A DNA stretch of 11,363 bases. Source: an uncultured Rubrivivax sp. Lineage in GTDB: Bacteria; Pseudomonadota; Gammaproteobacteria; Burkholderiales; Burkholderiaceae_C. The stretch lies in the NCBI GenBank assembly GCA_937967345.1, contig CALBTN010000250.1, positions 1 to 11,363 of the forward strand. Reading direction: 5' to 3'. Both the position numbers and the translations under genes were made by a program. Shown here one piece after another: positions 6,864-11,363 of the stretch. Position 1 is the first letter of the stretch; each line of letters begins with the position of its first letter. Under the pieces are notes generated by a model. That model had not been told where the DNA came from and did not search any database. It worked only from the letters and a program-made list of their open reading frames with translations.

Positions 6864-7511
6864 ATGCTGCGCACCGCGTTGGCCAGCGCGCTGCTGATCT
6901 TCGGCGGCTATGCCGCGGCGGCCTGGATGACGCACGACTTCCAGGTCTGGACCGACGAGGGCGCACGCCGGCTCGAGGTCGCGCTGCACCCGGTGCCGCT
7001 GCCTGAAACCCAGGTGCAGGGGCCGCAGCTGACCGCGACCGACCTGGATGCGCTGCTGGGCCAGGAAGGCGGCGTGACCATCGCCGGCTTCATCTACACC
7101 CATTGCCGCAGCGTGTGCCTGTCGCTGGGCAGCACATTCCAGCAACTGCAGGACGCGCTGCAGGCCGATGCGGCGGCCGGCCGCGGCGGTGCGGTGCGGC
7201 TGCTGTCGATCAGCTTCGACGGCGCGCGCGACGACGCGGCCGCGCTGTGGGCCTATGGCCGCGCGCAGCGCGCCGACGCGGCGCTGTGGCGCTTCGTGCG
7301 CGTGGCCGACGCCGGGCAGCAGCGCGCGCTGCTGCAGCGTCTGGGCGTGGTCGTGGTGCCGGATGGCCGCGGCGACTTCGAACACAACGCCGCGCTGCTG
7401 GTGATCGACGCCCGCACCCCGGCCGGGCCGCAGCTGGTGCGCGTGTTCGACCTGGCCGAGCAGCAACTCGCGCTGGACTACGCGCGCCACCGCGCGCGCA
7501 GCGCGCCATGA
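6864..7511 (+). CDS. SCO/SenC-family copper chaperone or thiol-disulfide protein
   Basis: A 215-residue, membrane-anchored, thioredoxin-fold protein of the SCO1/SenC family, which delivers copper to oxidases or reduces their metal-site cysteines in the periplasm. A signal anchor spans about 4-21. GFIYTHCRSVC (75-85) gives the CxxxC copper site, C81 and C85, and H174 in GDFEHNAALLVID (170-182) is the third ligand. LLSISFDGARDDAAALWAYG (113-132) matches the usual SxDPxxD segment. The Pro that normally follows the second Cys is replaced by Leu (VCL, not VCP). The ATG at 6864, 13 bp after the cytochrome gene, is chosen because it begins the hydrophobic anchor; an in-frame ATG at 6822 would overlap the previous gene. 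Its stop overlaps the next gene's start (ATGA). Confidence 0.88.
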   Translation: MLRTALASALLIFGGYAAAAWMTHDFQVWTDEGARRLEVALHPVPLPETQVQGPQLTATDLDALLGQEGGVTIAGFIYTHCRSVCLSLGSTFQQLQDALQADAAAGRGGAVRLLSISFDGARDDAAALWAYGRAQRADAALWRFVRVADAGQQRALLQRLGVVVVPDGRGDFEHNAALLVIDARTPAGPQLVRVFDLAEQQLALDYARHRARSAP

Positions 7512-8191
7512 CGGCGCAGCGCGCGATGAAGGCCGGCGCAAACCGGCGCGGGTTGATGCTGGCGCGGCGCTGGCGGGCGCAGCTTGCCGAGCAGGCCACA
7601 CCGCGGCGCCAGGCGCTGGCCGGGCTCGCGCTGCTCGCGTTGCTGGCCTGGCCGGCGCTGCACCAGTACCTGCAGGCCAGCATGTGGCGCCACATGCTGC
7701 TGCAGTACCTGCTGTGGATGGCCGCCGGTGCGCTGCTGGCACCCGCCATACCGCCGCGCATGCGTGGCGCGATCGCGCGCTGCAACGCCCACGGGCTGAG
7801 CGGGCTGGTGTTCACCGCCGTGGTGCTGGCGGTGCTGATGGTGCCGCGCGTGCTCGACCTGGCGCTGCGCGAGCCGGCGATCGATCTGGCCAAGTGCGCG
7901 GCGCTGGTGCTGGCGGGCAGCGCGCTGCGCCTGTCATGGCCGGCGGCGACGCCGGTGGTGCAGGGCTTCTTTCTGGGCAACCTGCTGCCGATGACCTTTG
8001 TCGTCGGCCAGCTCTACCTCGAATCGCCGCTGCGCTTGTGCAACGCTTACCTGCTCGACGACCAGGCGCGGCTGGGCCGCTGGTTGAGCGGCCTGGCCGT
8101 GCTGCTGGCGCTGGCCTGGCTGCTGCGCGTGGGCTGGCGGCTGGCGCGGCCTGACGCGCCACGCGAAACCGCCGCCGGGCGGCGCGCCTGA
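7508..8191 (+). CDS. Polytopic membrane protein, CtaG-like oxidase assembly candidate
   Basis: A 227-residue hydrophobic protein with about six predicted TM segments (roughly 36-52, 62-82, 97-117, 126-142, 150-172, 191-210). It has conserved-looking polar motifs between helices: MWRHMLLQYLLW (59-70), NAHGLSGL (93-100), MVPRVLDLAL (111-120), and GQLYLESPLRLCNAYLLDDQARLG (167-190). The His-Met motif and the general build resemble the CtaG (caa3-type) family of copper-related oxidase assembly proteins, though it is shorter. The start at 7508 overlaps the SCO stop as ATGA, implying coupled translation; in-frame ATGs at 7526 and 7556 are alternatives. As the last gene after a SCO chaperone in an oxidase operon, a role in copper insertion is likely. 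The family assignment is by resemblance only. Confidence 0.65.
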   Translation: MTAQRAMKAGANRRGLMLARRWRAQLAEQATPRRQALAGLALLALLAWPALHQYLQASMWRHMLLQYLLWMAAGALLAPAIPPRMRGAIARCNAHGLSGLVFTAVVLAVLMVPRVLDLALREPAIDLAKCAALVLAGSALRLSWPAATPVVQGFFLGNLLPMTFVVGQLYLESPLRLCNAYLLDDQARLGRWLSGLAVLLALAWLLRVGWRLARPDAPRETAAGRRA

Positions 8192-8205
8192 GAGTCTGCG
8201 AAGCA

Positions 8206-8220
8206 CCCCGCCACACGGGG
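8206..8220. terminator. Weak hairpin between convergent genes
   Basis: CCCCG (8206-8210), loop CCACA, CGGGG (8216-8220) form a 5-bp GC stem 14 bp after the last gene of the plus-strand operon and 8 bp before the convergent peptidase remnant's stop codon. No run of T follows on either strand, so it is not a classical intrinsic terminator, but position and symmetry suggest a bidirectional transcription block. The rest of this 37-bp gap shows nothing. Confidence 0.3.
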
Positions 8221-8228
8221 CGGCCCGA

Positions 8229-8407
8229 TCAGGCGTGACGCAGGTCGCGCAGCGCCGGCAAGCCGGGCAGGCCGCAGGCGCAGTGCACCGCGTTGCGGAT
8301 CGCGCGCGCCACCGCCTCGGCCGCCAGCACGCCCAGCAGTGTCAGGTCGGGCGCACCGCCGACCCGGCCGGTGGCCAGGCCGAACAGCGTGTCGCCGTCG
8401 GCCATGG
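8229..8407 (-). pseudogene. Detached C-terminal end of the P1-family peptidase gene
   Basis: Directly after the stop of the peptidase open frame (TGA at 8410-8408), the -1 frame reads LTMADGDTLFGLATGRVGGAPDL and so on to a TGA at 8231-8229, about 58 residues from the ATG at 8405. The DGDTLFxLATG motif and the following AAEAVARAIRNAV helix are the known C-terminal end of DmpA/NylC-like peptidases. It is out of frame with the N-terminal part, and the roughly 40 residues that should join them are absent. I read this as the remnant of one disrupted gene rather than a separate small protein. Confidence 0.7.
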
Positions 8408-9109
8408 TCAGCGGGCGCCCAGCCGCTCGGGCAGGTGGCCTTCCAGCAGCGCGGCAGTGATGCGCCTGAAGCCGCGGCCGTCGCCGTTGCGCGCACCGGC
8501 CAGCACCCGGGCCTGCTCGTCGAGCACGTCGCCCACCGCGTTGACGGCGACCAGTGCGCCGACCGTCACCTCACCCAGCCTCAGCGACGCGCTGCCGATG
8601 CCGCCCTTCATCGCGTGTTCGATGCCGAACAGCTTGCCCACCGTCGCCCCGGCACCGGCACCGACGCTGCCCTGCGCCGGCGGATCGCCGCTGGCGGCGT
8701 CGCAGGCGGCATGGCCGGCGGCCGCATCGGGGCGGATTCCCGGGTCGCCGACCCACAGGTCGAACAGCACCGCCGCCGGCACGATCGGCACCCGCGCCGC
8801 GCCGACCGTCAAGCCGCAGCCGCCTTCGTCGAGCCAGCGCATCACGCCGCCGGCGGCATCCAGCCCGAAGGCGCTGCCGCCGGTGAGCAGCAGCGCGTGC
8901 ACCTGCTGCACCAGGTTGTCCGGGCACAGCAGATCGGTCTCGCGCGTGCCCGGCGCGCCGCCGCGCACCGCCACGCCGCAGGTCGCGCCGTGTTCGCACA
9001 ACAGCACGCTGCAGCCGGTGGGCCGGCGCGCGTCGGTGAAATGGCCGACGCGCAGCCCGGCGACGTCGGTGATCGAGCCCGGATACAGCGGCGCGTCAGA
9101 CGCCGTCAT
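8408..9109 (-). CDS. P1-family (DmpA-like) peptidase, truncated and probably inactive
   Basis: P1 (S58) peptidases are Ntn-fold aminopeptidases or amidases that cleave themselves to expose an N-terminal Ser/Thr nucleophile. The 233-residue frame carries the family's alpha-chain features: GSITDVAGLRVGHFTD (11-26), VRGGAPGTRETDLL (48-61), LLLTGGSAFGLDAAGGVMRWL (73-93), VGDPGIRPDAAAGHAAC, GSVGAGAGATVGKLFG (147-162), MKGGIGSAS (167-175) and GALVAVNAVGDV (184-195). It stops after LLEGHLPERLGAR, just where the conserved TTxGVVATD segment with the catalytic Thr/Ser should begin. Full-length relatives have about 330 residues. The family's end follows in another frame (8405-8229). The ATG at 9109 overlaps the upstream dehydrogenase stop as ATGA. 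The open frame may still be translated, but autoprocessing should be impossible. Confidence 0.75.
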   Translation of the reverse strand: MTASDAPLYPGSITDVAGLRVGHFTDARRPTGCSVLLCEHGATCGVAVRGGAPGTRETDLLCPDNLVQQVHALLLTGGSAFGLDAAGGVMRWLDEGGCGLTVGAARVPIVPAAVLFDLWVGDPGIRPDAAAGHAACDAASGDPPAQGSVGAGAGATVGKLFGIEHAMKGGIGSASLRLGEVTVGALVAVNAVGDVLDEQARVLAGARNGDGRGFRRITAALLEGHLPERLGAR

Positions 9110-10239
9110 GCAAACACGCCGGCGGTGTCGCGCATGCGCGCGCTGACCTCGCCGAGGTGGTGCAGCGTGTCGCCGAAGCTCAGCTCGATCACCGTCAGCC
9201 GCTTGAAGTAGTGGCTGGAGATGTACTCGTCGGTGACGCCGATGCCGCCGTGGATCTGCGTGCACTGCTGGCCGACGAAGCGCATCGAGCTGCCCAGCTG
9301 CACCTTGGCCTGCGACAGCGCACGGCGCCGCTGCTCGGGCGGCTCGCCCAGCTTCAGGCTGGCGAAGTAGCTCATCGAGCGGCCCAGCTCGAGCTGCATC
9401 TTGACGTCGGCGATGCGGTGGCGCAGCGCCTGGAAGCTGGCGATAGGCACGCCGAACTGTTTGCGCTGGTGCATGTAGTCGACGGTGATCGCGGTCATGC
9501 GATCCATCAGGCCCACGCCTTCCGCGCACAGCGCGGCGATGGCAGCGTCGGCCGCGTGCTCGAGCGCGTCGTGGCCGTTGCGGGTCAGCAGCGTGGCCGG
9601 CGCCTCGGCCAGCACCAGGTCGGCGGCGCGCGCGCCGTCCTGGGTTGGGTAGCCGCGCAGCGTCACGCCGGCCGCGGCCTTGTCGACCACGAAAAGCGCG
9701 ACGCCAGCCGCGTCGCGCTCGCCGCCGCTGACGCGCGCCGACACGATGAAGGCATCGGCCTCGTCGCCGGCCGGTACCACGACCTTGCTGCCGCTGAGCT
9801 TCCAGCCGCCGCCGGACTCGGCCGCTTTCAGGGCAACCTGGTCGAGCCGGTAGCGCGAGTGGCGCTCCTGCTGTGCCAGCACCAGCAGCGCTTCGCCCGC
9901 GGCGATCTTCGGCAGCCACTGCTGCTGCAGCTGCGCCGAGCCATGCGACAGCAGCGCCGGTGCCACCAGCGCGGCCTGCGCGTAGGGTGCGTTGACCAGG
10001 CCGCGGCCCAGCTCTTCCATCACCACCATCGCCTCGACCGCGCCGAAACCCATGCCGCCGTGGGCCTCGGGGATCACCAGGCCGGCCAGGCCGAGGCCGT
10101 TGAGCTCGCCCAGCACCGCGCGCGTGAAGCCGCCGGCCTTGGCCAGCGCATGGCGGCGCTCGAAGCCGAAGTCCTTGTCCACCCAGCGCCGCACCGCGTC
10201 GCGCAGCTGTTCTTGTTCGTCGCTGAATTCGAAGTCCAT
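9106..10239 (-). CDS. Acyl-CoA dehydrogenase, small-subunit type (PimD-like)
   Basis: Flavoprotein of 377 residues, full length for the family; it would oxidise an acyl-CoA to its enoyl-CoA using FAD. MDFEFSDEQEQLRDAVRRWVDKD (1-23) starts the helical domain, then GLVIPEAHGGMGFGAVEAMVVMEELGRGL (53-81). The beta-domain includes GGGWKLSGSKVVVPAG (143-158). The C-terminal domain has YMHQRKQFGVPIASFQALRHRIADVKM (255-281) and QIHGGIGVTDEYISSHYFKRL (328-348). The usual catalytic Tyr-Glu-Gly segment is replaced by TVIELSFGDTLHHL (349-362). The sequence resembles the small subunit of pimeloyl-CoA dehydrogenase, and its neighbour resembles the large subunit, so a heteromeric enzyme is likely. A GAGG Shine-Dalgarno (10251-10248) lies 8 bp before the ATG. 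Its stop overlaps the peptidase start by 4 bp. Confidence 0.9.
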   Translation of the reverse strand: MDFEFSDEQEQLRDAVRRWVDKDFGFERRHALAKAGGFTRAVLGELNGLGLAGLVIPEAHGGMGFGAVEAMVVMEELGRGLVNAPYAQAALVAPALLSHGSAQLQQQWLPKIAAGEALLVLAQQERHSRYRLDQVALKAAESGGGWKLSGSKVVVPAGDEADAFIVSARVSGGERDAAGVALFVVDKAAAGVTLRGYPTQDGARAADLVLAEAPATLLTRNGHDALEHAADAAIAALCAEGVGLMDRMTAITVDYMHQRKQFGVPIASFQALRHRIADVKMQLELGRSMSYFASLKLGEPPEQRRRALSQAKVQLGSSMRFVGQQCTQIHGGIGVTDEYISSHYFKRLTVIELSFGDTLHHLGEVSARMRDTAGVFA

Positions 10240-10343
10240 GACAGTTGCCTCGTCAATCTGACTGGAGCCCCTTTCTCCTCGGGGGAAAGGGGCTGGGGAA
10301 AGGAGCCGTGTTTCCAGCCCTTCGGGCTGAAGACCGCAGGCCT
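10240..10343. repeat. Intergenic hairpin cluster between the two dehydrogenase genes
   Basis: This 104-bp spacer holds nested inverted repeats. AGCCCCTTTC (10266-10275) and GAAAGGGGCT (10285-10294) form a perfect 10-bp stem that can extend inward through a G-T and two G-C pairs. CAGCCC-TTC-GGGCTG (10315-10329) is a tight 6-bp hairpin, and GGCTGAAG (10325-10332) pairs with CTTCAGCC (10342-10349), overlapping the end of the upstream gene, so the last two are mutually exclusive. CCCTTTCTCC-type GC hairpins are common dispersed intergenic elements in proteobacteria. It may act as an mRNA stabiliser or partial terminator tuning large- versus small-subunit expression. No T-run is present. Confidence 0.6.
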
Positions 10344-11363
10344 TCAGCCGAGCACCGTCTGCGCGACGATGTTGCGCTGGACCTCGTTCGATCCGCCGTA
10401 GATCGTGGTCTTGCGCTGGTTGAAGTAGGTGCCCGCCAGCGGCAGCAAGAAGCGGTCGATCGCGATGTCGCCCTGCCAGCCGGCTTCCATCGCCTCGTGC
10501 AGGTAGGGCACGGTGCAGGGCCCGCCGGCCAGCATCATCAGCTCGCTGTAGCGCTGCTGGATCTCGCTGCCGCGGATCTTCAGCAGGCCCGCCACGTCCA
10601 GGCTTTGCTTGCCGGACTTCTCGGCCCACAGCACGCGCAGCACCATCATCTCCAGCGCCACGATGTCGACCTCGAGCAGCGCGATCTGGTCGCGAAAGCG
10701 CGCGTCGTCCCACACGCCTTCGCTCTTGGCGATGCGCTTGAGTCGTTCCAGCTCGCGCTTGGCGCGGTTGACGTCGGCGATGTTGGTGCGCTCGTGCGCC
10801 AGCAGGTGCTTGGCGTAGGTCCAGCCCTTGTTCTCCTCGCCGATCAGGTTTTCCGCCGGCACCTCGACGTTGTCGAAGAACACCTCGTTGACCTCGTGCT
10901 CGCCGTCCAGCGTGATGATCGGGCGCACCGTGATGCCGGGGCTTTTCATGTCGATCAGCAAGAAGCTGATGCCGGTCTGCGGCTTGCCTTCGCTGCTGGT
11001 GCGCACCAGGCAGAAGATCCATTCGCCGTACTGGCCGAGCGTGGTCCAGGTCTTCTGGCCGTTGACCAGGTACTTGTCACCGCGGCGCTCGGCGCGGCAC
11101 TTCAGCGACGCCAGGTCGGAGCCCGAGCCCGGCTCGCTGTAGCCCTGGCTCCACCACACGTCGCCGCTGGCGATGCCGGGCAGGAAGCGCGCGTGCTGCT
11201 CGGCGTTGCCGAAGGTCATGATCACCGGTGCCACCATCACCGGGCCGAAGGGCACGATGCGCGGCGCGCCGGCCAGCGCGCATTCCTCTTCGAACAGGTG
11301 CTTTTGCACCGCGCTCCAGCCCGGGCCGCCGAACTGCTTGGGCCAGCCATAGCCCAGCCAGCC
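10344..11363 (-). CDS. Acyl-CoA dehydrogenase, large-subunit type (PimC-like), N-terminus off right edge
   Basis: The frame is open through base 11363; 339 residues are visible and roughly 55 N-terminal residues are missing. The visible start GWLGYGWPKQFGGPGWS and EEECALAGAPRIVPFG are typical of the family's N-terminal domain. WWSQGYSEPGSGSDLASL is the flavin/substrate loop, NGQKTWTTLGQYGEWIFCLVRT the beta-domain, and DGEHEVNEVFFDNVEVP plus GEENKGWTYAKHLLAHERTNIA lead into the C-terminal helices. KIRGSEIQQRYSELM offers a candidate catalytic Glu on the helix used by isovaleryl-CoA-type enzymes. The end reads TTIYGGSNEVQRNIVAQTVLG, with Gly where MCAD has its catalytic Glu. Overall it resembles pimeloyl-CoA dehydrogenase large subunits, which pair with a PimD-like partner, here 104 bp downstream. 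The actual substrate is not determined. Confidence 0.9.
   Translation of the reverse strand, partial: GWLGYGWPKQFGGPGWSAVQKHLFEEECALAGAPRIVPFGPVMVAPVIMTFGNAEQHARFLPGIASGDVWWSQGYSEPGSGSDLASLKCRAERRGDKYLVNGQKTWTTLGQYGEWIFCLVRTSSEGKPQTGISFLLIDMKSPGITVRPIITLDGEHEVNEVFFDNVEVPAENLIGEENKGWTYAKHLLAHERTNIADVNRAKRELERLKRIAKSEGVWDDARFRDQIALLEVDIVALEMMVLRVLWAEKSGKQSLDVAGLLKIRGSEIQQRYSELMMLAGGPCTVPYLHEAMEAGWQGDIAIDRFLLPLAGTYFNQRKTTIYGGSNEVQRNIVAQTVLG

Noticed and set aside
8408..9109. Programmed -1 frameshifting to join the two parts of the P1 peptidase.
   Set aside because: There is no slippery heptamer at the junction, and a frameshift would still leave out the conserved segment containing the nucleophile.
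1..11363. CRISPR arrays, tRNA/rRNA genes, insertion sequences, phage or attachment sites.
   Set aside because: I saw no regularly spaced repeats, tRNA-like cloverleaf, transposase frame, or flanking direct repeats; the window reads as ordinary chromosomal genes.

Overview
The window is very GC-rich and gene-dense, with weak Shine-Dalgarno signals and strong third-position GC bias. Protein sequences and the order RibF then IleS point to a betaproteobacterium of the order Burkholderiales (Rubrivivax/Leptothrix-like). This placement is inferred from family resemblance only.

Layout. (1) 1-3748, minus strand, read right to left: a short acyl-CoA dehydrogenase-like protein, an RsuA-type 16S rRNA pseudouridine synthase abutting it (TGA-C-GTG), a secreted BON-domain protein, the FAD/FMN synthase RibF, and the first 102 residues of IleS, which runs off the left edge. 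(2) 3749-3963: a divergent intergenic region holding an AT-rich island with a 23-bp 11-1-11 dyad that looks like an operator for the nitric-oxide sensor NsrR. (3) 3964-8191, plus strand: a tight five-gene operon encoding a C-family (cbb3-like) heme-copper oxidase: CcoN with an N-terminal CcoS-like extension, CcoO, a monoheme cytochrome c in place of diheme CcoP, a SCO copper chaperone, and a small polytopic membrane protein resembling CtaG-type oxidase assembly factors. No CcoQ or CcoGHI follows. (4) 8229-11363, minus strand: a pair of acyl-CoA dehydrogenase subunits resembling the large and small subunits of pimeloyl-CoA dehydrogenase (large subunit cut by the right edge), followed by a P1-family (DmpA-like) peptidase gene that appears to have lost its catalytic nucleophile segment and reading frame.

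How it fits together. The plus-strand operon is the most interesting part. CcoN retains all six histidine ligands and the active-site tyrosine expected of an O2-reducing cbb3 enzyme, and CcoO is a normal monoheme subunit. Copper delivery seems to be handled in cis by SCO plus the CtaG-like protein instead of CcoG/CcoI. The NsrR-like site about 100 bp upstream of ccoN, with no FNR/ANR box, suggests induction by nitric oxide and not by low oxygen. The architecture (heme-copper enzyme, SenC/SCO, small membrane protein) recalls the norSY-senC-orf1 cluster of Nitrosomonas. A role in respiration under nitrosative stress, or NO removal, is a hypothesis. The right-hand operon suggests degradation of acyl- or dicarboxylyl-CoA.
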